Shown here one piece after another: positions 10,401 to 17,781 of a stretch of 64,000 bases of DNA. The notes beneath the pieces were generated by a model that saw only the letters and a list, made by a program, of their open reading frames with translations, ran no database searches and was not told the origin of the DNA. Positions within the stretch are counted from its first letter, which is position 1; each line of letters starts with the position of its first letter. The position numbers and the translations under genes were made by a program. The stretch is from Pseudomonas sp. UBA5706 (GTDB taxonomy: Bacteria > Pseudomonadota > Gammaproteobacteria > Pseudomonadales > Pseudomonadaceae). The stretch lies in contig NZ_DIHC01000016.1 in assembly GCF_002419965.1 (NCBI RefSeq), positions 291,496 through 355,495 on the forward strand. Direction: 5' to 3'.

Positions 10401-13116
10401 GGCAGGCGCAGGCCAAATCATGCCCAAGATGCCCGGACACCGCACCAAAATGCGGACGATAAGGCACGTCAGTGGGTGCGTACAGGGCGTCCAGCAGTGC
10501 TCGGAGCGTGGGCTGGATGACCAGCAATCCGGCCACCGCTGCGGTCCAGCCCAGCGGCGCACTGCTGGCGAACCAACCCCAGGCGAACATCAGCAGCAGC
10601 GCCATCGGCTCCAGGCTGCGGCGCAGGTTGTCGAGGATCTTCCAGCGCGCCATGAGGCTGAGCCGATTGCGTACCCATCTGCCGTCGGCGTCGCGCGCGC
10701 GCGGCAGTGTCCAGGGCAGCAGTTGCCAGTCGCCGCGTATCCAGCGATGCCGGCGTTTGACGTCCACCGCGTAGCGCGATGGGTATTGCTCGTAGAGTTG
10801 CACGTCGCTGAGCAGCCCGGCGCGGGCGTAGCAGCCTTCGATCAGGTCGTGGCTGAGGATCTGGTTGTCCGGCAGGCAGCCCTCCAGCGCACGGGTGAAC
10901 GCATCGACGTCATAAATGCCCTTGCCGATGAATGAGCCTTGCTGGAACAGGTCCTGATACACGTCCGAGACCGCGCGGGTATAGGGGTCAACGCCGGCAT
11001 CGCTGCCAAACAGCCGGGCATAGACCGAGCGCGTGGCACTGGTCAGGCTGATGCCCACCCTGGGCTGCAGCACGGCATAGCCTGAGACGATCTGTTCGCT
11101 CACGTCGTCGAAGACCGGCCGATTCAAGGGGTGCATCATCGCCGCCACGCACAGGCGGGCGGCATCGCGTGGCAGCAGGGTGTCGGTGTCCAGCGTGATG
11201 ACGTAACGCACGCTCTGCAAGGATGCTATATCACCGACAATTGCCTGGAAGCGCTCCTGACCTTCACCACGCAACAGGCTGTTGAGTTCCACCAGCTTGC
11301 CGCGCTTGCGTTCGTGGCCCATCCAGACCTGTTCGCCGGGGTTCCACAGGCGCGGGCGATGCAGCAGGAAGAAGCGGTCGCCTTGACCGTCGGCGTATTT
11401 CTCATTGAGCAGCGTGATGGCCTGGCGGCCCTTGGCAAGCAATTCGGCGTCCAGTGGCTCAGAGGCTTGGGCAGCATCCAGAAAGTCGCTGAGCAAGGCG
11501 AAATAAAGATTGCTGTCGCGGTTGGCCAGGAAGCGCACTTCCAGGCCTTCGACCAGTTCATCGACGTCCGCCAGCGTGGCGATCAGCGTCGGTACGACCA
11601 CCAGCGTGCGCGCACTGTCGGGAATGCCAGTGGCGTAATCCATTTTCGGCAGCACGGCCGGCGGCATGCTGAAGGTCACCAGCCAGTTGATCAGGCCGAT
11701 CGCCAGGCGGCTGGTCATGATCAGGCAAGGAATCGCCAGCAGGATCAGCGCGCCAGTGGGTGCGCCATCGCTCGACGCCGAGGCCAGCAGCGGCCAAGCG
11801 AACAGCAGCGTGAGCAGCGCCACCGGCGCCAGGTAGAACATCATGGGTGAGAGCAGTACCAGGCGCTTCCAGCGCTCGTGGATCGGCACCCGGGCAGCGA
11901 GTTGTCGCTCCAGCGTCGCAAGCCCCGCGCTGATCAGGTAGTAGCCGACATGGTGCGCGAGCCGGTCGCCGGGCGCTGAGGCACGGCGCGCGCATGCCAG
12001 ATCGACGGCCGCGCGGGCGACCTGGATTTCCGACTGGCCGCGGCTGCGCCGGGCCAACCGCTCGATGACATGCCGATAGCTGTCGCGGGTGCTGAAATCC
12101 ATCGCTCGATAAATCTGTGCAGGGTCTTGGGCGAGGGCCTGTTCGACATGGCTCATGCGCTCGACGAATTCGCGCCAGTCGGTGGCCGACAACACGCGCA
12201 GGCTGCCGATGCTGTTGCCGATGGACACTTGGTCGGCCGCCTGTTGCTGGGCATCGAGTTGCACCTGACGCTCGATGCTCGAACCGGTTTCACTGAGCAC
12301 CTGCTCGATCCAGTTCAACGGCATGGCCAGCCCCGCGCTTTGCCCTTGCAGGCGCCGGGTGAACTCGGCAACGAACGCTGCGCTGATCGGCGGCTCCGAG
12401 CGGGCCATGTCGGCCACAGTGAGCACCACGCTTTTGCTGTCCTGCTCGGACGTTTCGATCAGGCGCTCGGCCCAGTCATCGGCCAGGTTGCGGTCGTTCG
12501 CATTGGCGATCACCCGCGAGGCGACCCGGCGCAGGTTTTCGATCAGGGCCAGGCGCAACATGATCGGAATTGCCCACAACTCACCCAGGGCCAGGGGCAT
12601 TACCGTTTGATACGACTGGATGAAACGGCTCAGGCTTTGCTCGTCGACGCGGCCATCGCCGTGGGAGATAGTCTCCAGGGCAATGTCGTACACCCGAGGC
12701 AACCCGGCGGAAGGGCCGTTGGACAGGCGCGGTAGTTCACGACTGTAGCCTCTTGGCAGGTGGCTGCGGGCGGTGCGGATGTGGTCCTCGACCAGGAAAT
12801 AGTTATCCAGCAACCATTCCGCTGCAGGAGTCACTCGCCGGGTGGATTTCTGCGCCTTGGCCAGTGCTGTGCAACTGCGCAACAGCAATTGTTCGTTGTC
12901 GTCGAGCCTGCGCAGCATCGAGTCACGGGCCGACAAGGGGCTGAGCCGATGCAGGCCGGCCAGCGCAATCCCGTGGCTGGCCATCTGATCGGCATTGAAC
13001 AGCTCCGCGCGCAGGATGGGCTCGTATTCGAATCGGGAAGAGGCGGGTTGATCGCTGCGGCCAACGTCGAGCGTCCGTGCGGCGGCTTTTTTCAGGCGTG
13101 TCCAAATGCTGGTCAT
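4447..13116 (-). CDS. ndvB: Cyclic beta-glucan synthase, NdvB/ChvB type
   Basis: This 2,889-residue protein matches the size and layout of ChvB/NdvB (about 2,800 residues), which builds periplasmic cyclic beta-1,2-glucan from UDP-glucose. An N-terminal cytoplasmic region (1-415) is followed by membrane segments (about 418-480) and a glycosyltransferase core (about 500-830) with DTDT (643-646), SHDLIEG (755-761) and the RRHRWIRGDWQ product-binding motif (788-798). Further membrane segments follow (about 835-1000), then a glucoamylase-like region and two GH94-type regions. The last contains GDWNDGM, carrying the family's catalytic Asp, which in ChvB-type enzymes controls chain length by phosphorolysis. 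Initiation, elongation, length control and cyclisation would sit in one polypeptide. It is distinct from the small NdvB of P. aeruginosa. Confidence 0.9.
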   Translation of the reverse strand: MTSIWTRLKKAAARTLDVGRSDQPASSRFEYEPILRAELFNADQMASHGIALAGLHRLSPLSARDSMLRRLDDNEQLLLRSCTALAKAQKSTRRVTPAAEWLLDNYFLVEDHIRTARSHLPRGYSRELPRLSNGPSAGLPRVYDIALETISHGDGRVDEQSLSRFIQSYQTVMPLALGELWAIPIMLRLALIENLRRVASRVIANANDRNLADDWAERLIETSEQDSKSVVLTVADMARSEPPISAAFVAEFTRRLQGQSAGLAMPLNWIEQVLSETGSSIERQVQLDAQQQAADQVSIGNSIGSLRVLSATDWREFVERMSHVEQALAQDPAQIYRAMDFSTRDSYRHVIERLARRSRGQSEIQVARAAVDLACARRASAPGDRLAHHVGYYLISAGLATLERQLAARVPIHERWKRLVLLSPMMFYLAPVALLTLLFAWPLLASASSDGAPTGALILLAIPCLIMTSRLAIGLINWLVTFSMPPAVLPKMDYATGIPDSARTLVVVPTLIATLADVDELVEGLEVRFLANRDSNLYFALLSDFLDAAQASEPLDAELLAKGRQAITLLNEKYADGQGDRFFLLHRPRLWNPGEQVWMGHERKRGKLVELNSLLRGEGQERFQAIVGDIASLQSVRYVITLDTDTLLPRDAARLCVAAMMHPLNRPVFDDVSEQIVSGYAVLQPRVGISLTSATRSVYARLFGSDAGVDPYTRAVSDVYQDLFQQGSFIGKGIYDVDAFTRALEGCLPDNQILSHDLIEGCYARAGLLSDVQLYEQYPSRYAVDVKRRHRWIRGDWQLLPWTLPRARDADGRWVRNRLSLMARWKILDNLRRSLEPMALLLMFAWGWFASSAPLGWTAAVAGLLVIQPTLRALLDALYAPTDVPYRPHFGAVSGHLGHDLACACLTIAWLPYEMYYSADAILRSLWRIGFSRRLLLQWQPSREVERTLGNSLRGLYRQMWIGPAAAVVSAVVLGIASPLTLGIASPVLLAWLTGPWLAWRLSAAPRQSVFTPSTDELRFLRVLTRKTWAFFDQYVGPQDNWLPPDNVQEAPKPAIAHRTSPTNMGMALLAHLAAHDFGYLSTERLLTRLAASLDSMNGLERHRQHFYNWYDTQTREPLRPYYISTVDSGNLVGLLLTLRTGLLQLADAPLFGSTVVKGLGDTLDTLAEAQQAVGIDERALIELRKRLEQASRAADIDTLGELLHAARIMLAGVPLGSDEDSLYWREALTLQCLDWSEELQRYRLPASQIDHQPLPCTLRQLASLDPAHWAAEHRSTVQGVRTVATERLATLDRLAALATSLAQMDFSLLYDSPRDLFVIGYNADERRLDTGHYDLLASEVRLTNFVVIAQGQIPQRAWFTLGRLLGENAGTPTLLSWSGSMFEYLMPMLVMPNYDGSLLDQTCRSAVAVQIEHGAKLGIPWGVSESGYYTLDANFNYQYRAFGVQGLGLKRGLSEDIVIAPYASALALMVDADAACKNLQRLALQGSAGRFGLYEAVDYTEARVPRGQRFAVVQSFMAHHQGMSLLSLTSVLLDQPMQRRFEADPALQATLLLLQERVPNAAAPYLQVAQSPITDDSGQGQDSGLRVFVEPGRKRPAVQLLSNGRYHVMLTSAGGGYSRRNDVALTRWHEDVSQDNWGMFCYLRDVESGKFWSAAHQPTMQWPESHEAIFSDSRAEFRARNLDFDSHLEIVVSPEDDIEMRRLHITNRAAVAKTLEITTYAEVVLTSPSNDAMHPAFSKLFVQTELLPQLQAIVCSRRPRASDESTPWMCHLLAAHGVDIDAISYETDRARFIGRDRSLVAPAVLDPDCARLSGTAGPVLDPIVAIRCRVTLQPGQQGTIDLVTGIADNRDGCLFLINKYRDRHLADRVFDLSWTHSQVLLRQLNASLSDARLFEQMAASLLYANASMRADSAVLIANRRNQSGLWGQAISGDLPIVLLQIHSLDNIDLVHQLVQAHAYWRQKGLVVDLLIWNEDQAGYRQQLQDALMGLIASGSEATLIDRPGGVFVRQTQQMSGEDRTLVLSVARLVFNDELGTLSEQLHRRRRSPVHAPFVASRASFPELRRPDPRPARPPSTALLLNNAYGGFSEDGSEYVITGLASQPTPAPWVNVLANAHLGTVLSQAGSAYTWAENAHEYRLTPWHNDPVTDRGSEAIYLRDEETGHFWSPTPQPCPGSGPYRTRHGFGYSVFEHEEDGIYSELWVYVALDAPIKFSRLLLTNRSGRSRSLSVTGYVEWVLGDLRSKSAMHVVTQSDPVSGAFFARNAYSIEFTDRVAFFDTDTLDHGVTGDRTEFLGRGGTLAAPAAMRHAGLSGRMGGGLDPCAALQVAVELEEGQTREVILRLGAQTSSRAATGLVQQFRGSQVAAAELQKVRDHWQSLLGVIRVETPSPAVDVMVNGWLMYQVIACRFQARSGYYQSGGAIGFRDQLQDSMAMIHADPAAVRAHLLLCASHQYLEGDVQHWWHPPMNRGVRTACSDDFLWLVAATSRYIELTADLSVLEESAGYLEGRALGAGEESYYDLPGISPTRESLYRHCVRAIEHSLRRGQHGLPLMGCGDWNDGMNRVGQHGIGESVWLGFFSYQVLEQFALTARLHGDAAFAQQCSDHALQLRGNLEQHAWDGAWYRRAWFDDGQVLGSAGNVECRIDSIAQSWSVLSGVGSSSRQRQAMHALDEHLLKPDIRAVLLLDPPFDKGALDPGYIKGYVPGVRENGGQYTHAAVWAGMAFAQLGNAAKAWEVLNLINPAHPANIPRVDTYKVEPYVMAADVYGTEPHAGRGGWTWYTGSAGWMYRLIVESLLGVQRNGDSLRIEPLIPGDWPGFKLQYCYGATRYHFDVRQGEGPVTAMILDGESLGDNTLLLRDDGVEHSIVVHCRVASRLPSVVSTHAVDK

Positions 13117-13277
13117 AGAATCTCAGGTCTGAATGCGCAATCCAGATCGCGCATTTGAGAAGTGCACAACGCATCGCGCCAGCACCGAGCAGCGCCGTCA
13201 GGACGTAGCTTTGCAGCCGTGAGTGTGGTGGTGGGTCGGGAATACTGTCTGTGCGGTGGCGCACATAGCCACTTGCC

Positions 13278-13302
13278 CCATGCCCCTGTGAAAGGGGCAT
13301 GG
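13278..13302. terminator. Inverted repeat between the flavoprotein gene and ndvB
   Basis: CCATGCCCC and GGGGCATGG form a perfect 9-base stem with a 7-base loop, 25 bases downstream of the stop of the flavoprotein gene (which reads leftward). There is no clear T-run after the stem, so this is a possible terminator or transcript-stabilising hairpin rather than a confident intrinsic terminator. The rest of 13117-13326 shows no gene. Confidence 0.4.
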
Positions 13303-13326
13303 CGTGGATGAATGATCAGCGCGTCA

Positions 13327-14211
13327 TCAGCGCAACATCAGTGATTGATGGGCGGCGCCGCCAGTACGCGCGCCGTCGCCGACGGCTGTCGCCACATTGC
13401 CCGCGGCGACGGCGGCGTCGCCACAGGCAAACACGCCCGGCACGCTGGTTTCGCGCATGGCGTCGACTTTGATGAACGCACCCATCGGGCCGTCTTCGAA
13501 CTCACAGCCCAGCTGTGCTGCCAGCGGTGAGGCCATGTGAGTGCGTGGCTGGGTGAACAGCCCGGCGAATTCAAGTGTGCGACCGCTGGCAAGCGTCACC
13601 TGCGCATGCTCGCCCAGCGCCGTTACCCGCTCAGATTCCACGACCACGCCGCGGTGAATCAGCCTTCCCACTTGCTCGGCATCCGGCTCGAACGCCTGGT
13701 TGAGCAGAAGCGTGGTCGGCCCCCAGTCCGGCAGCATCAAGGCATGGTGCAACGCAAGCGGACCGCTTGCCAGAACGCCGATCGCGCCGCCGTTCAACTC
13801 GTAGCCGTGACAATACGGGCAGTGGAAGACTGACGTGCCCCAACGCTCGGCCAGGCCGGGGATGTCGGGGAGCTCGTCGACGACGCCCGTGGCGAGGATC
13901 AGCCGTGACCCCGCGAACGACTGGCCGTCGGCGAGCGTCACCACGAACGTCTCACCTTGCCGTAAAGCAGTTGCCGCCAGTGCGCACAGCCAGTCGACGT
14001 TCGGGTAAGCCTGCAGTTGTTCACTCGCCTGCTGGGCGATCAGCGCCGGGTCACTGCCGTCATGACCCACAAACCCGTGCGCCTGATGGGCAAAGCGATT
14101 GCGCCGCAGGCCGGCGTCGATGACCAGCACCTTGCGGCGCGCCCGCGCCACCTGCAAACCTGCGGAAATACCGGCGTAACTGCCGCCGATGATGATCACG
14201 TCATACGTCAT
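13327..14211 (-). CDS. FAD/NAD(P)-dependent oxidoreductase, thioredoxin-reductase-like
   Basis: The start is placed at ATG 14211 because a perfect AGGAGG lies 7 bases upstream; an upstream in-frame ATG at 14259 has none. The 294-residue product has the N-terminal FAD motif GGSYAG (9-14), a redox-active CPYC pair (131-134), a second nucleotide-binding stretch (about 143-157) and the C-terminal FAD motif GDAAVAAGN (264-272). This is the layout of low-molecular-weight thioredoxin reductases. It is shorter than TrxB (about 320), so the partner may be something other than thioredoxin. It is divergent from an Rrf2 regulator that probably controls it. Confidence 0.85.
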   Translation of the reverse strand: MTYDVIIIGGSYAGISAGLQVARARRKVLVIDAGLRRNRFAHQAHGFVGHDGSDPALIAQQASEQLQAYPNVDWLCALAATALRQGETFVVTLADGQSFAGSRLILATGVVDELPDIPGLAERWGTSVFHCPYCHGYELNGGAIGVLASGPLALHHALMLPDWGPTTLLLNQAFEPDAEQVGRLIHRGVVVESERVTALGEHAQVTLASGRTLEFAGLFTQPRTHMASPLAAQLGCEFEDGPMGAFIKVDAMRETSVPGVFACGDAAVAAGNVATAVGDGARTGGAAHQSLMLR

Positions 14212-14306
14212 GGATCTGACCTCCTGAGGGTTAAGCGCTGGATGAAAATCTCGACACACCGTAAGTTACAAGAAATGATGCTGTCAACGCTCTCGTAACT
14301 AATGAT

Positions 14307-14320
14307 GTATCGAGCGATAC
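14307..14320. promoter_or_regulatory. Candidate Rrf2 operator
   Basis: GTATCG-AG-CGATAC is a perfect 6-2-6 palindrome 33 bases upstream of the Rrf2-family start. A second, wider inverted repeat, AGTTAC (14264-14269) and GTAACT (14295-14300), lies in the same AT-rich divergent region. Rrf2 dimers bind such dyads, so this is a reasonable site for control of both genes. The repeats are seen; binding is inferred. Confidence 0.4.
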
Positions 14321-14352
14321 TTGGCACACCTAAAGTCTGGAATCCGGGATCG

Positions 14353-14781
14353 ATGAGAACCGACACCCGCCTGTCGCGCATGCTGCATGTGCTCATCCAC
14401 ATGGCGCGCCACGAACTGCCCGCCACGTCCGACACCCTCGCGCAGATGCTCGGGACCAACCCGGTCGTGGTACGGCGAACCATGGCGCTGCTCAAGGAGC
14501 AGGGCTATGTGCGTTCGGAGAAGGGCCACCGCGGCGGCTGGACGCTGGCCCGGCCGCTGGCCGATATCACGCTGCTGGATATTCACCAGGCGCTCGGTTC
14601 GTCCTCGTTGTTTGCCATCGGCCTGTCCACCGACCATCCCGAATGCCTGGTCGAGCAAGCGGTGAACGCTGCCCTGACAGATGCCTTCGACGCCGCCCAG
14701 GCGTTGCTGATAGCGCGCTTGGGCAGCGTGACGCTTGAGCAATTGGCCGATGATTTCGAAGCGCGTTATCAGGGCCGATAA
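14353..14781 (+). CDS. Rrf2 family transcriptional regulator
   Basis: The start is placed at ATG 14353 (MRTDTRLSRMLHVL), which matches the usual Rrf2 N-terminus; an upstream ATG at 14302 would lie inside the operator region. The 142-residue product has a winged helix-turn-helix (about 20-60, TSDTLAQMLGTNPVVVRRTM) and a wing with KGHRGGWTLARP. It has a single cysteine (PECLVEQ), so it lacks the three-cysteine iron-sulfur site of IscR and NsrR and is closer to the YwnA-like branch. Its gene diverges from the thioredoxin-reductase-like flavoprotein gene, its probable target. Confidence 0.85.
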   Translation: MRTDTRLSRMLHVLIHMARHELPATSDTLAQMLGTNPVVVRRTMALLKEQGYVRSEKGHRGGWTLARPLADITLLDIHQALGSSSLFAIGLSTDHPECLVEQAVNAALTDAFDAAQALLIARLGSVTLEQLADDFEARYQGR

Positions 14782-14830
14782 ACAGGCATCCAAGACGCCC
14801 TTGCAGAGCACGCAAAAATCGGCGGGGGCT

Positions 14831-15265
14831 TCAGTGGGTCTTCCTGCGACGCGCCTCGCCCCAGGTTCGTTGACCCGACAGCGGCAGGCTTTGGGCAATG
14901 CCGAACCCGATTTCGAACACCGTGAACCCTAGCAGTAGAAAGCTGGCGCCATGCGCGACCGCGTACAGCTGCCAGGTCGCAAAGAGCATTCGAGCCAGGG
15001 CGTCGTAGAGCCCGACGCTGCGACCCGGATGCCTGAGACGCCAGAGTGACCAGACCACCACCACACTGCCGAGCAGATTCGCCAGCAGCATCGTGGTTGC
15101 GTCCAGGATGGGTACCGGGCGACTTAGCGCCAGCTCGTCGGACAACGCGGCGAAGCCTTTGAATACCATTGATGCGGTCCACGGCGTCATGAAGCCCGCC
15201 GTCACGATCAAGTCGTACCAGGCGCTCGCCCGGACGATATGTAGATTGCGCTTTACGCTGAGCAT
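14831..15265 (-). CDS. Small integral membrane protein of unknown function
   Basis: The start is set at ATG 15265 because GAGGG lies 6 bases upstream of it; the ATG at 15271 is too close to that site. The 144-residue product has about four hydrophobic segments (near 15-33, 55-73, 85-104 and 108-125) and a positively charged C-terminus (EARRRKTH), which suggests a cytoplasmic tail. No enzymatic motif is visible. It is divergent from a MerR regulator and its promoter has the long spacer of MerR targets, so its expression is probably induced by the MerR effector. Function is not recognised. Confidence 0.75.
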   Translation of the reverse strand: MLSVKRNLHIVRASAWYDLIVTAGFMTPWTASMVFKGFAALSDELALSRPVPILDATTMLLANLLGSVVVVWSLWRLRHPGRSVGLYDALARMLFATWQLYAVAHGASFLLLGFTVFEIGFGIAQSLPLSGQRTWGEARRRKTH

Positions 15266-15291
15266 AATCATCCCTCACAGTTTGGACCCGC

Positions 15292-15323
15292 AGGCTAAAG
15301 CCTGGTCCTGGGTCCAGAGTCAA
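15292..15323 (-). promoter_or_regulatory. MerR-type promoter with long spacer
   Basis: On the minus strand TTGACT (15323-15318) is followed after 19-20 bases by TTAGCC/TAGCCT (15298-15292). Between them is a near-palindrome, CTGGACC-CA-GGACCAG. A further perfect palindrome CAGGCT-AA-AGCCTG (15291-15304) overlaps the -10 side. A 19-20 base spacer carrying a dyad is the hallmark of promoters that MerR-family activators untwist, and it points at the membrane protein gene. Seen directly; regulation by the adjacent MerR protein is inferred. Confidence 0.6.
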
Positions 15324-15334
15324 TACGGGCAACG

Positions 15335-15700
15335 ATGAGCATGAGAATCGGCGAAGTGGCAGCACGCACCGGGGTGTCGGTCGACGCGCTGCGGTTCTAT
15401 GAAGAGAAACACCTGATCAAGCCCCGGCGCACGGCGAATGGCTACCGGGTCTATGCCGAGCAAACAGTGCAGTTGGTGGGGTACATCAAGATGGCGCAGC
15501 AGTTGGGGTTTTCACTGGCGCAGATCGGCGAGAACCTGCCGCTGTTGTGGAACAGCGAGGATGTCTCGAAAGACGTGCTGAGCCGGCTGTTTGCGGAAAA
15601 AATCGCCGCGCTGGACGAACGCATTGCGCAGATGAACGCACTGCGCAATGTGCTGGCCGAACGGGCCGGGCAGGTGTGTCCACTGCTGCGCGACGGCTGA
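15335..15700 (+). CDS. MerR family transcriptional regulator
   Basis: The 121-residue product begins with the standard MerR winged helix (RIGEVAARTGVSVDALRFYEE, then LIKPRRTANGYRVY) and ends in a long antiparallel coiled-coil helix (about 78-112). The C-terminus has one cysteine (QVCPLL) and no CxxC or CxxxC metal-binding loop as in CueR or ZntR, so the effector is unlikely to be a simple soft metal ion. It resembles the small MerR regulators of aldehyde or oxidative stress genes. It is divergent from a membrane protein gene that has a MerR-type promoter. Confidence 0.88.
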   Translation: MSMRIGEVAARTGVSVDALRFYEEKHLIKPRRTANGYRVYAEQTVQLVGYIKMAQQLGFSLAQIGENLPLLWNSEDVSKDVLSRLFAEKIAALDERIAQMNALRNVLAERAGQVCPLLRDG

Positions 15701-15842
15701 CTGTCCGGGGCGCTTGTCGAATGGATCAACGGCCACGGTGGGCCGCCTACGGGAGTTGACCTGTGCGCTGCCGTCACCGGATACGACAGCAGCGACAGGG
15801 GTGTGCAAGCACCTGAAGGTCCAGGTGGCTTGCGGCCTTGCA

Positions 15843-17594
15843 TCAGAGCTTGGGCAGTTGCCCGATGCGTCCCATCATCTCGGTCACGATTTGCAAGTCC
15901 AGCAGAAACTGCCCGGTGGTCTTGAACTCGCTGTCGGTGTGGCCGGTGTATTTAAGGTCAGGACGTGCCAGGCCGAACTGCACGCCATTGGGCAACTCAT
16001 GGACCGAGGTGGCCCCGGCCGAGGTGCCGAACGTGTGCTCCATGTTCAGGTTCTCGCTGGCAACGGCCAGCAGGGCCTTGACCCATTCACCCTCCGGATT
16101 GCGATACATCGGCTCGGCGATCGAGTAGTCCAAGGCAGGCGCGATGTGGGTTTTCTGGCTCCAGGCATCAAGCTTGCCAGCGATCTCGGACTTCAGGACG
16201 TCCACAGACTTGCCTTTTGGCACCCGCAAATTCACTGCGAGCTTGAAGGCTTTGTCGTCCAGCGCGACATAGGTCAGTGACGCCGTCAACGGCCCCATGA
16301 ACGGATCGGAGAAACCGACGCCCAGTTTGCTGCCCAGATAATCCAGGCCCCAGTTGTCTGCGGCGTAGCGAGCGGCGTCGGTGATCTGGTTATGCTTGAG
16401 CGCGACCTTGCCATCCAGGCTGTTGATGAAGTCCAGCATTCTTGCCACCGGATTAACCCCGGACTGCGGCTCGGATGAGTGCGCCGAAACGCCGGTAATC
16501 GTCAGATTGACGTCCTTGCCTTCAACCTTGGCGCTCACTTCGAAGTCGCCGCCGTTACGCTGGGCGTAGTCGGTGCCGGCTTTTTGAAGGCTGGCTGCAA
16601 GCGCCTCGGGTTGGTCGGTCAACAGGGTAGCGACCGATCGCGACGGGATCTGGTTGGTCGCCATGCCGCCGGTCATTGAAGCGACTTCAGCCCCTTCGCC
16701 CTCGGCAGTTCGGCGTGCAAAGGTCGCCATCACCGTACCGTAGCCCTTTTCGGCAATTACTACCGGGTAGCTGCCGTCCAGCGCCAGGTTGTACTCGGGC
16801 ACCGGGTTGCGTTCGAAGTAATAGGGAATCGCATCGCCAGCGGTTTCTTCGGTGGTGTCGATCAGCAGTTTGAAATTGCGTGCCAGCGGCAACTGCTCTT
16901 CCTTGATGACTTTCATGGCGTACAGCGCCACCACGATGCCGTTCTTATCATCCTCGGTGCCACGACCGTACATGCGGTCGCCGATCAGCGTGACCTTGAA
17001 CGGGTCCAGATGGGTGCCGTCCTTGAGCACCCAGTTTTCCGGTGTTACCGGCACCACATCGGCGTGGGCGTGGATTCCGACCACTTCCTTGCCCGCGCCT
17101 TCGAGGGAAATCTCGTAGACCCGGTTGTCGACGTTGCGAAAGTGCAGATTGAACGACTCGGCGAGGGTTTTGATCTTCTCGGCGATCCTGATGAACTCAG
17201 GGTTCTCGTGCTGAGGGACTCCGTCCTTGTGAAACGTGGGAATCTCCACCAGTTCACGCAGGGTTTCGGTTGCCGCGCTGCCGTACTTCAACCGCGCATA
17301 CAAACCGAGCAGGCGATGAATTTCGTTTTGCTGCTCGGCACTCAGCGTCTTGTTATCGAGAAATGCGCTGATGGCCGGGCGAAGGTTATCGGTTTTTGAA
17401 ACATCGCTGTTGGCGACACTGCCCAGAAACTGCCTGAAATCAATGAACGTCGCGTCGTTGAACGTTTTGAGAATGATATCGCTCTGTTGCGCGGTGACAT
17501 TGGCGCTGGCAGGCGTGGCGAACGCCGACAGGCTCGCCAGCACTAACGTGGCCGCAGCCAGGTGCTTGAGGGGAAAATTCATTGCTTGGGGCAT
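15843..17594 (-). CDS. Exported M20 family metallopeptidase (dipeptidase-like)
   Basis: The 583-residue product has a signal peptide ending near FATPASA. The more natural start is ATG 17582 (MNFPLKHLAAATLV, 579 residues); ATG 17594 sits directly against the AAGGA site. M20 zinc-site motifs are present: GIHAHADVVPV with a metal His and Asp (near 173 and 175 of the shorter form), GRGTEDDKNG with the bridging Asp, and DTTEETAGD with the catalytic and metal Glu pair (245-246). An about 90-residue helical region precedes the peptidase domain. The enzyme should hydrolyse dipeptides or N-acylated amino acids in the periplasm; the substrate is unknown. Confidence 0.88.
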   Translation of the reverse strand: MPQAMNFPLKHLAAATLVLASLSAFATPASANVTAQQSDIILKTFNDATFIDFRQFLGSVANSDVSKTDNLRPAISAFLDNKTLSAEQQNEIHRLLGLYARLKYGSAATETLRELVEIPTFHKDGVPQHENPEFIRIAEKIKTLAESFNLHFRNVDNRVYEISLEGAGKEVVGIHAHADVVPVTPENWVLKDGTHLDPFKVTLIGDRMYGRGTEDDKNGIVVALYAMKVIKEEQLPLARNFKLLIDTTEETAGDAIPYYFERNPVPEYNLALDGSYPVVIAEKGYGTVMATFARRTAEGEGAEVASMTGGMATNQIPSRSVATLLTDQPEALAASLQKAGTDYAQRNGGDFEVSAKVEGKDVNLTITGVSAHSSEPQSGVNPVARMLDFINSLDGKVALKHNQITDAARYAADNWGLDYLGSKLGVGFSDPFMGPLTASLTYVALDDKAFKLAVNLRVPKGKSVDVLKSEIAGKLDAWSQKTHIAPALDYSIAEPMYRNPEGEWVKALLAVASENLNMEHTFGTSAGATSVHELPNGVQFGLARPDLKYTGHTDSEFKTTGQFLLDLQIVTEMMGRIGQLPKL

Positions 17595-17781
17595 TCCTTT
17601 GCAGGCGGTTTATGAGAACGGTTTGTGCGCAATAGCTGATCGTTCGATCAGAGCGGTTGGCACGCTAACATCCTCGGTGAATAACGGGAAACCCCTGTGT
17701 CAAAATGTGTCGCGCCAAAAGGCGAAAGCGGCGCAGATGTGAAATAGGCTTGGCAGGCAGGTGCAACCCACAGGTGAGAGT

